A stretch of DNA of 64,000 bases from Buttiauxella sp. A111 (GTDB lineage Bacteria; Pseudomonadota; Gammaproteobacteria; Enterobacterales; Enterobacteriaceae), in NCBI RefSeq assembly GCF_014189855.1, contig NZ_BJFN01000002.1, positions 434,001 through 498,000 on the forward strand, read 5' to 3'. Made by a program: the position numbers and the translations under genes. The number at the start of each line of letters is the position of its first letter. The first letter of the stretch is position 1. Of this stretch, positions 17,202 through 26,914 are shown one piece after another. The notes under the pieces were generated by a model. The model was not told where the DNA came from and made no database searches. It was given only the letters and a program-made list of their open reading frames with translations.

Positions 17202-18086
17202 TTTGAACAGCGCAGAATAATCCCGGTTACATACGCGCTGTACTGCCGGATGCTGAATCATTCGCTCCGCAAAGATCGCGTGATACTCTTCCATTACATT
17301 CTCAATGCGCCCAATCTCAACAATGTTCTCATCATTGTAGATATCCTGTCCGTACAGCGTCGGTGCGACGAAAATTGCATTGTGTGCGGCACCAAAGGCT
17401 TTCATCAGTGCGGCATCATCAAACTCCCCGAGAATTTCAACGTTTAATCCCTGAGTGTTGATCCAGTTGAGGATCTTACGCCCTAGCATCGAGCGGCGGC
17501 CAGGGATCAATAAACGTCGGGTTTCAAGGCATGCAGGGAAAGGCAAATCAGGCACCGGATTCTGGCTCCAGAAGCTAATACCACACTCGCCGATTTTCAC
17601 CGAGAACAGCCCTTCTTGCTGAGTTGAATCAATCGGGCAATCAGAGATGATCATATCCAGCTTGTGCTGGCTTAATTGCTCCAGCAGCATTTCATGGGTC
17701 GACTCAAAACAGCGCAGGTGAATTTGTTCATCTTCAACGACCGCCGCATCAAGCACGCCACTGACCAGGCGTTTTGACAACGCATCCGCAATCCCGACGT
17801 CAAACAATAGACTGGACTCTTTGCGATAGTTCACGATATCCAGCATTTCCTGGCTTAACGTAAACATGCGATCCGCATAACGGAAAACGAGTTGGCCCAG
17901 CTCAGAAGGCTCGAGGCCGCGCCCTTTGCGCTTAAATAGTTTACCTTGCAGACGCTCTTCTAATGCTTTGATCTGGCCGGTGATAGTTTGTGGCGTTAAA
18001 TATAGCGCTTCAGCGGCACCGACCACGGAACCTTCTTTGCAGACATGCCAGAAGTAGTAGAGGTGATTGTAATTTATGTGTGACAT
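17184..18086 (-). CDS. nhaR: LysR-family transcriptional activator NhaR
   Basis: Na+-responsive activator of nhaA. N-terminal winged HTH (about residues 1-65: [30 protein letters not shown]) and a C-terminal co-inducer domain. 300 aa compared with 301 in E. coli. The last residues (KDTRHS) differ from what I remember of E. coli and are encoded by the ERIC remnant at its 3' end. It lies 62 bp downstream of nhaA in the same direction, the usual nhaAR operon. Confidence 0.97.
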   Translation of the reverse strand: MSHINYNHLYYFWHVCKEGSVVGAAEALYLTPQTITGQIKALEERLQGKLFKRKGRGLEPSELGQLVFRYADRMFTLSQEMLDIVNYRKESSLLFDVGIADALSKRLVSGVLDAAVVEDEQIHLRCFESTHEMLLEQLSQHKLDMIISDCPIDSTQQEGLFSVKIGECGISFWSQNPVPDLPFPACLETRRLLIPGRRSMLGRKILNWINTQGLNVEILGEFDDAALMKAFGAAHNAIFVAPTLYGQDIYNDENIVEIGRIENVMEEYHAIFAERMIQHPAVQRVCNRDYSALFKDTRHS

Positions 18087-18148
18087 ATTCGCTCCCTGAT
18101 AAATAATCCATTCACTAACGGCCCCAAAAGGAGCCGTTAGTGCGACAA

Positions 18149-19327
18149 TTAATGATGCTGTAACTGCGAGCTGAAACGGCTTCTCAACATGCAGTAACCC
18201 ACCACCGCCGAAAGCAGTGACCCCAATAAGATACCCAGTTTTGCCCAGGTAACCAGTGCTGGGTCCGCCCCATCAAAGGCCAGTGATGCGATGAAAATCG
18301 ACATAGTAAAGCCAATCCCACACAGCACGCCCACCGCCATAATTTCTTTGCAGGTGGTGCCTTCCGGCAATGTCGCCAACTTCAGCTTCAGCGCTGCCCA
18401 ACAGAACAAGCTAATGCCTAGCGGCTTGCCGATGAACAGACCCGCCATAATCCCCATCGGTAACAATGAGGTTAAGCCCGCAAACGTGACACCATCCAAA
18501 GAGACGCCCGCATTGGCGAAAGCGAACAAAGGCAGAATCAAGAACGCGACCCAAGGATGAAGCACGTGCTCCAACTCTTTCGCCGGTGAATGCCCCTTCT
18601 CTTCTTTAAGCGGGATCAGGAAACCGATGATGACCCCTGCAAGCGTTGCATGGACACCGGATTTCAGCACTGCGGTCCACAACACCACACCGACCAGGAT
18701 ATACAAACCGGTACGGCGAACGTTGCAGATATTCAGCAATGCCAGGACAGCAATGGCACCTGCGGCAACGGCCAACGAAAGCACGGAAAGATCGTTGGTG
18801 TAGAACAGAGCAATGATAACAATCGCGCCCAAGTCATCAATAATTGCCAACGCCATCAGGAACACTTTGAGTGCAACCGGTACACGATTTCCCAGTAGTG
18901 CCAGAATACCCAGCGCAAAAGCAATATCCGTTGCCGCCGGAATCGCCCATCCCTCACGAGTAACCGGGTCCTGGAAGTTGAACAGCAGATAAATTGCCGC
19001 AGGGATCACCATGCCACCCAACGCGGCAATCACCGGGAACGACGCCTGACGCATGCTGGCAAGCGAGCCGCTAACCATTTCGCGTTTTACTTCCAGACCA
19101 ACCATCAGGAAGAAGATGGCCATCAGCGCATCGTTAACCCATAACAATAGGTTTTTACTGATATCCAGCGCGCCAATGCGTACCTCAACCGGCGTTTCTA
19201 AAAACGCGTGATAAAAAGCACTGGTCGCGTCAAGGTTGGCAAATATCATGGCCATTGAGGCAGCAATGATCAGCAAGATGCCGCTTGCGGCCTCGCTATG
19301 AAAAAATCGCTGTAATGTTTTGATCAT
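18149..19327 (-). CDS. nhaA: Na+/H+ antiporter NhaA
   Basis: Electrogenic inner-membrane antiporter (2 H+ in, 1 Na+ out) for sodium and alkaline-pH tolerance. Twelve helices. The essential ion-binding aspartate pair is in [10 protein letters not shown], the helix IV/XI crossing is visible as [11 protein letters not shown] and [10 protein letters not shown], and the pH-sensing region contains [10 protein letters not shown] start at ATG 19327 (392 aa; E. coli 388). It has a GGGAG/GAAGGG ribosome site, and the upstream TTG would only add MGDEG. Confidence 0.98.
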   Translation of the reverse strand: MIKTLQRFFHSEAASGILLIIAASMAMIFANLDATSAFYHAFLETPVEVRIGALDISKNLLLWVNDALMAIFFLMVGLEVKREMVSGSLASMRQASFPVIAALGGMVIPAAIYLLFNFQDPVTREGWAIPAATDIAFALGILALLGNRVPVALKVFLMALAIIDDLGAIVIIALFYTNDLSVLSLAVAAGAIAVLALLNICNVRRTGLYILVGVVLWTAVLKSGVHATLAGVIIGFLIPLKEEKGHSPAKELEHVLHPWVAFLILPLFAFANAGVSLDGVTFAGLTSLLPMGIMAGLFIGKPLGISLFCWAALKLKLATLPEGTTCKEIMAVGVLCGIGFTMSIFIASLAFDGADPALVTWAKLGILLGSLLSAVVGYCMLRSRFSSQLQHH

Positions 19328-19484
19328 CCCTTCATCTCCCAAACAAGCAGCAAAAACAGTTAAGCCGCTAATAGGTTGTTAGAGTAATGGTTATGACACA
19401 TCGATAAAAGCAGATTATATTGCATGAATAGATCGGAATAAACGAAACATACTATTCGTCACGCTAATCAAAATCGGAAGCATA

Positions 19485-19523
19485 AAAAAGCCTGAACCAA
19501 AGATATTCGATTCAGGCTTTTAA
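19485..19523 (-). terminator. dnaJ terminator
   Basis: AAAAAGCCTGAA (19485-19496) pairs with TTCAGGCTTTTAA (19511-19523). On the minus strand the stem is followed by a run of T residues, 22 bp after the dnaJ stop. Confidence 0.85.
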
Positions 19524-19544
19524 CTGCACAAAGGAGAATGGTGT

Positions 19545-20684
19545 TTAGCGGGTTAAATCATCAAAGAATTTCTTCACGCCATCAAAGAAGCTCTTTGAAC
19601 GCGGACTATTCTTCTCACCACTTGGCCCACCAAAACTTTCAGCCAGATCGCGCAGTAACTGCTTCTGCTTTTCGTTCAGACTGACAGGTGTTTCCACCAC
19701 AACGCGGCATAGCAGGTCACCCTGAGCCCCGCCACGTACGGATTTCACCCCTTTGCCACGCATTCTGAACAATTTGCCCGTTTGCGTTTCGCCTGGAACT
19801 TTAAGGTTTACACGACCATCCAGTGTTGGCACTTCAATCTCGCCACCCAGGGCAGCCATTGCAAAGTTAATTGGCACTTCGCAATACAGGTTATTGCCTT
19901 CACGCTCAAAGATTGGGTGTTGTTTAACCTGCACCTGAACGTACAAATCACCTGATGGTGCACCGTGTTCACCCGCTTCCCCTTCACCTGCAAGACGAAT
20001 GCGGTCACCGGTATCAACGCCTGCCGGGATTTTCACCGACAGTGTTTTTGTTTTTTCTACGCGACCATGTCCATGACAAGTATTGCACGGATCTTTAATA
20101 ATCGAACCGCGACCCTGACAGTGTGGACAGCTTTGCTGCACCGTGAAGAAGCCCTGGCGCATTTGCACCTGACCTTGCCCATGACACGTCGGGCAAGTCT
20201 GCGGCTTGGAGCCCGCTTTCGCGCCGCTACCATGGCAAACGCCACACTCTTCAAGCGTTGGGATGCGGATCTCTTTGGTGACGCCACGAACCGCTTCTTC
20301 CAGCGTTAAGTCCATGTTGTAGCGTAAATCGGCACCACGGGAAGCACGTTGACGACGGCCACCACCGAAGATGTCGCCGAATACGTCGCCAAAAATATCG
20401 CCAAAGTCCTGGCCGCCACCACCAAATCCACCGTGACCGCCACCGCCCATACCGCCTTGCTCAAACGCAGCATGACCATACTGGTCGTAGGCTGCACGTT
20501 TTTGCTCGTCGGTAAGGATTTCGTAGGCTTCTTTAATTTCTTTAAACTTCGCCTCAGACTCTTTGTCACCCTGATTACGATCCGGGTGGAACTTCATTGC
20601 CAGGCGTTTATAGGCTTTCTTGATTTCACGCTCTTCCGCGTTTTTCGGAACGCCTAAAACCTCGTAATAGTCTCTCTTCGCCAT
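19545..20684 (-). CDS. dnaJ: Chaperone DnaJ (Hsp40)
   Basis: Co-chaperone that delivers substrates to DnaK and stimulates its ATPase. J domain (1-70) with the HPD motif in MKFHPDRN; Gly/Phe-rich linker (about 75-115); four CxxCxGxG zinc repeats ([32 protein letters not shown]); C-terminal substrate-binding domains. 379 aa (E. coli 376). It is separated from dnaK by 85 bp containing a strong hairpin that may reduce its share of the transcript. Confidence 0.99.
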   Translation of the reverse strand: MAKRDYYEVLGVPKNAEEREIKKAYKRLAMKFHPDRNQGDKESEAKFKEIKEAYEILTDEQKRAAYDQYGHAAFEQGGMGGGGHGGFGGGGQDFGDIFGDVFGDIFGGGRRQRASRGADLRYNMDLTLEEAVRGVTKEIRIPTLEECGVCHGSGAKAGSKPQTCPTCHGQGQVQMRQGFFTVQQSCPHCQGRGSIIKDPCNTCHGHGRVEKTKTLSVKIPAGVDTGDRIRLAGEGEAGEHGAPSGDLYVQVQVKQHPIFEREGNNLYCEVPINFAMAALGGEIEVPTLDGRVNLKVPGETQTGKLFRMRGKGVKSVRGGAQGDLLCRVVVETPVSLNEKQKQLLRDLAESFGGPSGEKNSPRSKSFFDGVKKFFDDLTR

Positions 20685-20710
20685 CTTTTTTGTCTGCCCC
20701 TAACATGCGT

Positions 20711-20743
20711 GCACGGGCGTAGAGGAAAACCTCGACGCCCGTG
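20711..20743 (-). promoter_or_regulatory. Hairpin in the dnaK-dnaJ intergenic region
   Basis: GCACGGGCGT-A-GAGG and CCTC-G-ACGCCCGTGC form a long stem with one mismatch and an AAAA loop. No T-run follows leftward. It probably acts as a partial attenuator, or protects the dnaK message 3' end so that DnaK is made in excess of DnaJ. Confidence 0.6.
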
Positions 20744-20769
20744 CCAGTTACAAACCGCTCAAAGGGCGA

Positions 20770-22689
20770 TTATTTTTTGTCTTTAACTTCTTCGAACTCA
20801 GCATCAACAACATCGTCGTCTTTGCTAGCAGAGTTGCCAGCATCTGTCGCGTTGCCTGCTTGCTGTTCAGCGTGCTGTGCCTGAGCCAGTTCCATCAGTT
20901 TCTGAGAAACTTGCGCCAGTGCCTGCATTTTCGCTTCGATGTCAGCTTTGTCTTCGCCTTTCAGAGAAGTTTCCAGCGCGCTCAATGCAGACTCGATTGC
21001 AGTTTTGTCATCAGCTGGCAGTTTGTCACCGGCTTCTTCAACTTGCTTACGAGTGCTATGCAGCAAGTGGTCACCCTGGTTACGGGTCTGAACCAGTTCT
21101 TCAAACTTACGGTCAGCTTCTGCGTTAGCTTCTGCATCACGCACCATTTTTTGGATTTCTTCTTCGTTCAGACCAGAAGAAGCCTTGATGGTGATTTTCT
21201 GCTCTTTACCGCTGTTTTTGTCTTTCGCGGAAACGTGCAGAATGCCGTCAGCATCGATATCGAAGGTCACTTCGATTTGCGGCATGCCGCGTGGTGCTGG
21301 GCTGATGCCATCCAGGTTGAACTGACCCAAAGATTTGTTATCAGAAGCACGTTTACGTTCACCCTGAATCACATGGATGGTCACCGCAGACTGGTTATCT
21401 TCAGCTGTGGAGAACACCTGGCTGTGTTTAGTCGGGATAGTGGTGTTTTTGTTAATCAGTGAAGTCATCACACCGCCCATGGTTTCGATACCCAGAGACA
21501 GCGGGGTAACGTCCAGCAGCAGTACGTCAGTTACATCACCAGCAAGCACACCACCCTGAACAGCAGCACCGATTGCAACAGCTTCGTCCGGGTTCACGTC
21601 TTTACGTGGTTCTTTACCGAAGAACTCGGTCACTTTTTTCTGCACCATTGGCATACGAGTCTGACCACCAACCAGGATAACGTCCTGGATATCGGAAACA
21701 GACAGGCCAGCATCTTGCAGTGCAACTTTCAGCGGCTCGATAGAACGGTTTACCAGGTCTTCGACCAGGGATTCCAGTTTCGCGCGAGTCACTTTGATGT
21801 TCATGTGTTTTGGACCGGTCGCGTCTGCTGTGATGTACGGCAGGTTCACGTCGGTCTGTTGAGCAGAAGACAGCTCAATTTTCGCTTTTTCAGCAGCTTC
21901 TTTCAGACGCTGCATAGCCAGTGGATCGTTACGCAGATCGATACCTTGATCTTTCTTGAACTCTTCCACTAAGTAGTTGATCAGACGGCTATCGAAGTCT
22001 TCACCACCCAGGTGGGTATCACCATTGGTTGCCAGAACTTCGAAGGTTTTCTCGCCATCAACTTCATCAATTTCGATAATAGAGATATCGAAAGTACCAC
22101 CACCCAAGTCGTAAACCGCGATAGTACGGTTGCCAACTTCTTTATCCAGACCGTAGGCCAGAGCCGCTGCGGTTGGTTCGTTGATGATACGTTTTACTTC
22201 CAGACCTGCGATACGGCCAGCATCTTTAGTTGCCTGACGCTGTGCATCGTTGAAGTATGCAGGAACGGTGATAACAGCTTCAGTTACTGGCTCACCCAGA
22301 TAATCTTCAGCGGTTTTCTTCATTTTCTTCAGCACTTCAGCAGAGATCTGCGGAGGTGCCATTTTCTGGCCTTTTACATCAATCCATGCGTCGCCGTTAT
22401 CAGCGCCGATGATTTTGTACGGCATGATAGCTTCATCGCGCTGGACTTCTTCGTCCTGGAAGCGGCGGCCAATCAGGCGTTTGATCGCGAACAGAGTGTT
22501 CTGCGGGTTAGTCACTGCCTGACGTTTAGCCGGCTGACCAACCAGAATCTCACCATCCTGGGTGTATGCAATGATAGAAGGAGTGGTGCGGTCACCCTCG
22601 GCGTTTTCCAGAACGCGAGCAGTAGTACCATCCATAATCGCTACACAAGAGTTGGTAGTACCCAGGTCGATGCCAATAATTTTACCCAT
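20770..22689 (-). CDS. dnaK: Chaperone DnaK (Hsp70)
   Basis: Central ATP-dependent chaperone and negative regulator of sigma-32. The actin-like ATPase domain (1-385) has [21 protein letters not shown] and [10 protein letters not shown]. The linker [15 protein letters not shown] leads into the beta-sandwich substrate domain and helical lid; the acidic C-terminus ends in EFEEVKDKK. 639 aa, one more than E. coli. Two heat-shock-type promoters lie upstream. Confidence 0.99.
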   Translation of the reverse strand: MGKIIGIDLGTTNSCVAIMDGTTARVLENAEGDRTTPSIIAYTQDGEILVGQPAKRQAVTNPQNTLFAIKRLIGRRFQDEEVQRDEAIMPYKIIGADNGDAWIDVKGQKMAPPQISAEVLKKMKKTAEDYLGEPVTEAVITVPAYFNDAQRQATKDAGRIAGLEVKRIINEPTAAALAYGLDKEVGNRTIAVYDLGGGTFDISIIEIDEVDGEKTFEVLATNGDTHLGGEDFDSRLINYLVEEFKKDQGIDLRNDPLAMQRLKEAAEKAKIELSSAQQTDVNLPYITADATGPKHMNIKVTRAKLESLVEDLVNRSIEPLKVALQDAGLSVSDIQDVILVGGQTRMPMVQKKVTEFFGKEPRKDVNPDEAVAIGAAVQGGVLAGDVTDVLLLDVTPLSLGIETMGGVMTSLINKNTTIPTKHSQVFSTAEDNQSAVTIHVIQGERKRASDNKSLGQFNLDGISPAPRGMPQIEVTFDIDADGILHVSAKDKNSGKEQKITIKASSGLNEEEIQKMVRDAEANAEADRKFEELVQTRNQGDHLLHSTRKQVEEAGDKLPADDKTAIESALSALETSLKGEDKADIEAKMQALAQVSQKLMELAQAQHAEQQAGNATDAGNSASKDDDVVDAEFEEVKDKK

Positions 22690-22737
22690 CTAAACGTCTC
22701 CACTTAAAATTTGTCGTCATATGGTCGTGAACCTGTT

Positions 22738-22762
22738 ATGCGGGCAAACAAGAGTCTTTCAA
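22738..22762 (-). promoter_or_regulatory. dnaK heat-shock promoter P2 (sigma-32 type)
   Basis: On the minus strand TTGAAA, 12 bases and CCCGCAT. Spacing and -35 box match what I recall of E. coli dnaK P2. It is nearer the start codon than P1. Confidence 0.6.
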
Positions 22763-22810
22763 CTGCCCAAACGTGCTTTTTTTCAGGTCCATCAACTGCG
22801 GTTGCATACA

Positions 22811-22841
22811 AGATGGGGTCACTAAACTCTCCATCAAGGGG
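22811..22841 (-). promoter_or_regulatory. dnaK heat-shock promoter P1 (sigma-32 type)
   Basis: On the minus strand CCCCTTGATG, 13 bases and CCCCATCT. This is a near-consensus sigma-32 promoter, closely matching E. coli dnaK P1. Confidence 0.88.
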
Positions 22842-22985
22842 CAAGGTAAAAAAAATTTTCATCTTCACACCTGTTTAGATCATGGACTCTGGACCTTCAC
22901 CTGATTATGATGCCGCGCCCCGCAGCCCTTTCGCGGCTACGAGGCGCTTACATATATCCATTTTCAGACGAATTTTAGAGGAACT

Positions 22986-23552
22986 ATGGGCAACACTAAG
23001 TTGGCTAATCCAGCTCCCCTGGGCTTGATGGGCTTCGGTATGACGACCATCCTGCTTAACTTGCATAACACCGGCATCTTCCCTTTTGATGTCAACATTC
23101 TTGCAATGGGTATTTTTTACGGTGGTATCGCACAAATTTTTGCTGGCCTGTTGGAATTTAAGAAAGGTAATACTTTCGGCCTGACAGCATTCACTTCTTA
23201 TGGCTCTTTCTGGCTGACTCTGGTCGCCATTTTGATCATGCCTAAGATGGGCCTTGCAGACGCTGCAAACGCACATTTCATGGGTGCATACCTTGGTCTA
23301 TGGGGCGTTTTCACCCTGTTCATGTTCTTTGGAACACTGGTTGCTTCCCGCATGCTGCAGTTCGTGTTTGCAAGCCTGACCGTTCTGTTCGCTCTGCTTT
23401 CTATCGGACACTTTGCTGATAGCGAAAGCATCATTCACATTGCTGGTTGGGTGGGTCTGGTTTGTGGCGCATCTGCCATTTACCTGGCGATGGGCGAAGT
23501 GCTCAACGAGCAGTTTGGCCGCACTGTATTGCCAATTGGTGAAAAACACTGA
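22986..23552 (+). CDS. satP: Succinate-acetate/proton symporter SatP
   Basis: Six-helix inner-membrane protein of the GPR1/FUN34/YaaH (AceTr) family taking up acetate and succinate with protons. The family signature NPAPLGLMGFG lies at residues 8-18, with GGIAQIFAGLLEFKKGNTFG in helix 2-3. 188 aa, the same as E. coli. It is divergent from dnaK. In E. coli yaaW and yaaI lie between satP and dnaK; both are missing here. Confidence 0.97.
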   Translation: MGNTKLANPAPLGLMGFGMTTILLNLHNTGIFPFDVNILAMGIFYGGIAQIFAGLLEFKKGNTFGLTAFTSYGSFWLTLVAILIMPKMGLADAANAHFMGAYLGLWGVFTLFMFFGTLVASRMLQFVFASLTVLFALLSIGHFADSESIIHIAGWVGLVCGASAIYLAMGEVLNEQFGRTVLPIGEKH

Positions 23553-23580
23553 TTCCCGCATAGCTGTGGTGTGAAAACAA

Positions 23581-23609
23581 AAACGCGGAGCCAGGCTCCG
23601 CGTTTTTTT
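23581..23609. terminator. Terminator between satP and the MFS gene
   Basis: AAACGCGGAG and CTCCGCGTTT pair around CCAGG and run into seven T residues. It ends satP rightward and overlaps the stop codon of the convergent MFS gene. An A-run on its left allows leftward termination too. Confidence 0.88.
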
Positions 23610-24933
23610 ATGAGTGCTGTAGCGGCCTTTGAACCACTTTATCTTCATGCGTTAAATCATTTCGCAGCCAAATCCCCAGCGCCAGGCCAACCATCGACAG
23701 TGCCAGCACATACCAGGCGGGAGCCATTGGTGATACTGCCGATAGCATGGTGACGAAGATAGGTGTCAGTCCACCGAAAATCGCATACGACATATTATAA
23801 GAGAACGAGATCCCGCTAAATCGCACTTCTGCCGGGAATGCTCTGACCATCACAAACGGCACAGCGCCTACCACTCCGACACTTAAACCGACCAGGCCAT
23901 ATAAAAAGAACAGATACTCAGGATGGCTGGCAGTCAGGTGATAGAACATCCAGCTGCATACCGCCAGTAACAAACTCCCGATAATAAAGGTTTTGCTGGC
24001 ACCAATACGGTCGATAATCAGCCCCGCCATGATACAACCGATACACAGCATGACAATCGCAATACTGTTCGCCTGAAGCGTCAATGCTGGCGCGATACCC
24101 AATTGTTTTTGTAGCCAGGTTGGCGCCATTAATATGACGACCACAATCCCTGCGGACAGCAACCAGGTCAACAGCATCGAAACCACCACGGCTTTTTTAT
24201 GGTTCACGATGACCGATTTCAACGGCAACTCTTCCGCCAGGGTTTTGCGTTGCTGCATCTCAATAAAGATTGGAGTCTCTTGCAACCAGCGGCGCAGATA
24301 CATCGCCACCAGTCCAAAAATACCGCCAAGGAAGAAGGGAATACGCCAGCCGCCATCGTGAATGGCCTGCTGCGTCATCGAGGTATTAGTAATGGTCGCG
24401 ACAACAGAACCCAGCAAGATCCCGGCCGTTAGCCCTGCCGTTAACGTACCGCAGGCGATCCCGATTCGTTTATAAGGGACATGCTCGGCAACAAATACCC
24501 AGGCACCCGGCACTTCACCCCCGATTGCCGCTCCCTGAAGCACACGCATCAGAAGCAGTAATACCGGCGCGGCGATACCGAGAGTTTCGTAGGTTGGCAA
24601 CATCCCAATCGCCAAAGTTGGCAACGCCATCAGCAAAATGCTCAGGGTGAACATTTTTTTACGACCAACCAAATCACCAAAGTGGGCCATGATAATGCCG
24701 CCCAAAGGGCGCGCCAGATAACCGGCGGCAAAAATACCGAAGGTTTGTAGCTGGCGAAGCCATTCAGGAATATCCGCAGGGAAAAAGAGAGCCCCTACCA
24801 CGGTGGCAAAGAAAACAAAGATGATGAAGTCGTAGAATTCGAGTGCGCCACCGAGGGCGGCAAGAGTCAGGGTTTTGTAATCCTGACGATTCAGAGGTCT
24901 TGTGCGTTGTGTTGAATGTAATTGTTGTGACAT
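23608..24933 (-). CDS. MFS metabolite:H+ symporter (ProP/ShiA/KgtP-type)
   Basis: Twelve-helix MFS protein with metabolite:H+ symporter hallmarks: LGGALEFYDFIIFVFFA in helix 1, HFGDLVGRKKMF between helices 2 and 3, LLLMRVLQGAAIGGEVPGAWVF in helix 4, and GGWRIPFFLGG before helix 6. Relatives carry organic acids, betaine/proline or shikimate; the substrate cannot be fixed here. I start at ATG 24933 with AGG six bases upstream (441 aa) rather than further upstream, where no ribosome site is visible. E. coli has no such gene between mog and satP, so this is a lineage-specific addition. Confidence 0.85.
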   Translation of the reverse strand: MSQQLHSTQRTRPLNRQDYKTLTLAALGGALEFYDFIIFVFFATVVGALFFPADIPEWLRQLQTFGIFAAGYLARPLGGIIMAHFGDLVGRKKMFTLSILLMALPTLAIGMLPTYETLGIAAPVLLLLMRVLQGAAIGGEVPGAWVFVAEHVPYKRIGIACGTLTAGLTAGILLGSVVATITNTSMTQQAIHDGGWRIPFFLGGIFGLVAMYLRRWLQETPIFIEMQQRKTLAEELPLKSVIVNHKKAVVVSMLLTWLLSAGIVVVILMAPTWLQKQLGIAPALTLQANSIAIVMLCIGCIMAGLIIDRIGASKTFIIGSLLLAVCSWMFYHLTASHPEYLFFLYGLVGLSVGVVGAVPFVMVRAFPAEVRFSGISFSYNMSYAIFGGLTPIFVTMLSAVSPMAPAWYVLALSMVGLALGIWLRNDLTHEDKVVQRPLQHS

Positions 24934-25058
24934 AAGAACCTGCGCATGAAAATGAGTGTGGTTTTTAGTTTCCATTTTGCTGTAAAGCAAAACTTACTAT
25001 AACGATCCCCACTCGACATGCCAGAGCCACTACATCTTATGTCACAAACAACCTATTT

Positions 25059-25646
25059 TTAGAGCTTTATTTCACGGATTGCGCTTTTAGGACGAAAAGC
25101 TGCTACTACCTTGCTCTCAGTCTCGATATAAGGACCATCCAGAAGCTGTATACAATACGGTACACTTGCGAATATTCCCGGCACGACAACGTTGCCATCA
25201 GCATCTTTGACGCCCTCGAGCGTTTCTTGAATCGATTTCGGCTGGCCTGGTAAATTCAGGATCAACGCCTGCTTACGGATAACGCCAACTTGCCGCGAAA
25301 GAATCGCTGTCGGCACAAACTGCAGGCTGATCTGGCGCATCTGCTCGCCGAAACCAGGCATCACACGGTCAGCGATGGCAAGTGTCGCATCAGGTGTCAC
25401 ATCACGACGAGCGGGGCCAGTGCCACCCGTGGTTAACACCAAATGACACGCCATCTCATCCACCAACTCACACAGCGCTTGTTCAATAAGCGGCTGTTCA
25501 TCAGGGATTAAGCGGGTTTCGATTTGAAAAGGAGTCGTTAAGGTTTTTTCCAGCCAGTCAACAAGGGCCGGAATGCCTTTATCTTGATAGACACCGCTTG
25601 AAGCGCGGTCAGAGATGGAAACTAAGCCAATGCGTAAGGTATTCAT
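25059..25646 (-). CDS. mog: Molybdopterin adenylyltransferase Mog
   Basis: Adenylylates molybdopterin before molybdenum insertion in molybdenum cofactor synthesis. The MoaB/Mog fold has the TTGGTGPARRDVTPDAT phosphate-binding signature and NLPGQPKSI. 195 aa, identical in length to E. coli Mog. About 110 bp separate it from talB, which lies upstream in the same direction. Confidence 0.98.
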   Translation of the reverse strand: MNTLRIGLVSISDRASSGVYQDKGIPALVDWLEKTLTTPFQIETRLIPDEQPLIEQALCELVDEMACHLVLTTGGTGPARRDVTPDATLAIADRVMPGFGEQMRQISLQFVPTAILSRQVGVIRKQALILNLPGQPKSIQETLEGVKDADGNVVVPGIFASVPYCIQLLDGPYIETESKVVAAFRPKSAIREIKL

Positions 25647-25718
25647 ATCATTCCCGGAGAGTCAAAACTTTAACGGAATGATACACGGCGAAGTGCGTTG
25701 CAGACAGGGTGAAACACT

Positions 25719-25747
25719 AAAAAGCGTGGCCGGAATGCTCCGGCCAC
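25719..25747 (-). terminator. talB terminator
   Basis: GTGGCCGGA and TCCGGCCAC form a nine-bp stem with a four-base loop. On the minus strand GC then TTTTT follow. It lies just after the talB stop, so mog probably has its own promoter. Confidence 0.85.
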
Positions 25748-25755
25748 TCGAATGA

Positions 25756-26709
25756 TTACAGCAGGTCGCCGATCATTTTTTCCAGTTTTTCCTGGTCGAT
25801 AGCAAACTTACGGATGCCGTCAGCCAGTTTATCAACAGCCATCGGATCCTGGTTGTGGCTCCACAGGAACTCGGATTCTGTCATACGCTCTGGACGTGCT
25901 TTAACTTCGCCGGTGTAAGCCAGTTTACGCTCAACCGCACCTTCGCTTTCAGCCAGCTCTTTGAGCAGAGCAGGAGCGATGGTCAGGCGGTCACAACCAG
26001 CCAGTTCGATAATCTCACCCAGGTTACGGAAGCTTGCGCCCATAACAACGGTTTCGTAACCGTGTTCTTTGTAGTACTGGTAGATTTCAGAAACAGAAAC
26101 TACACCTGGATCTTCTGCCGGTGCGTACTCTTTCTTATCAGTATTCGCTTTGTACCAGTCCAGAATACGGCCTACGAATGGAGAAATCAGGAACACGCCT
26201 GCTTCTGCACATGCACGAGCCTGAGCGAAGGAGAACAGCAGAGTCAGGTTGCAGTTAATACCTTCTTTTTCCAGCTGCTCAGCAGCACGGATGCCCTGCC
26301 AGGTAGAAGCCAGTTTGATCAGGATACGGTCATTGCTGATACCCGCATCGTTGTACATTTTGATCAGGCGTTTTGCTTTAGCGATGCTGGCATCGGTGTC
26401 ATAGGACAGACGCGCATCAACTTCAGTAGAAATGCGACCCGGGATCAGTTTCAGGATTTCCAGACCAATATTCACCGCCAGCTTGTCAGTTGCATCCACA
26501 ACTTGCTGTGCATGAGAGCTGCTCTGCTCACGCGCCCAGGCAACCGCATCATCAATCAGTTTGCGGTATTCAGGAATTTGCGCAGCATTCAGAATCAGAG
26601 ATGGGTTGGTGGTAGCATCTTGCGGTTGATACAGCTTCATTGCCGCAATATCCCCGGTGTCCGCAACAACTGTGGTTAGCTGACGCAGGGAGGTCAATTT
26701 ATCCGTCAT
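25756..26709 (-). CDS. talB: Transaldolase B
   Basis: Pentose-phosphate-pathway enzyme moving a dihydroxyacetone unit from sedoheptulose-7-phosphate to glyceraldehyde-3-phosphate. TIM barrel with Schiff-base lysine K132 (RILIKLAST) and the TTNPSLIL motif near residue 33. 317 aa, as in E. coli. Single gene with its own terminator. Confidence 0.99.
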   Translation of the reverse strand: MTDKLTSLRQLTTVVADTGDIAAMKLYQPQDATTNPSLILNAAQIPEYRKLIDDAVAWAREQSSSHAQQVVDATDKLAVNIGLEILKLIPGRISTEVDARLSYDTDASIAKAKRLIKMYNDAGISNDRILIKLASTWQGIRAAEQLEKEGINCNLTLLFSFAQARACAEAGVFLISPFVGRILDWYKANTDKKEYAPAEDPGVVSVSEIYQYYKEHGYETVVMGASFRNLGEIIELAGCDRLTIAPALLKELAESEGAVERKLAYTGEVKARPERMTESEFLWSHNQDPMAVDKLADGIRKFAIDQEKLEKMIGDLL

Positions 26710-26914
26710 GATAGTGTTTCTCGTTAGGTGGAACTTGTTAGGGGGATGTAACCGGTCTGGCTTGATGATATCACGACGTAATTCAGGTGCAACCGCAGCA
26801 ACACATTGGCAGGAACAGAACGCTAAACGAGTAAATCCAGTGTATTATTCCCCAGCAATGTAAAGGACTATACGCGGCCACAATGCCTGTAACTCAAGCA
26901 AACGAGAGATGTTA

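Larger units (their letters stand above)
22690..22985. other. dnaK/satP divergent control region (296 bp)
   Basis: Carries the two leftward heat-shock promoters of dnaK in its left half and must also carry the rightward satP promoter. No additional gene is supported. Confidence 0.8.

Noticed and set aside
20860-22707. Plus-strand open frames opposite dnaK (up to 231 codons)
   Set aside because: Codon bias of highly expressed dnaK leaves few stops on the other strand; the translations are Phe/Cys/Gln-rich without family features.
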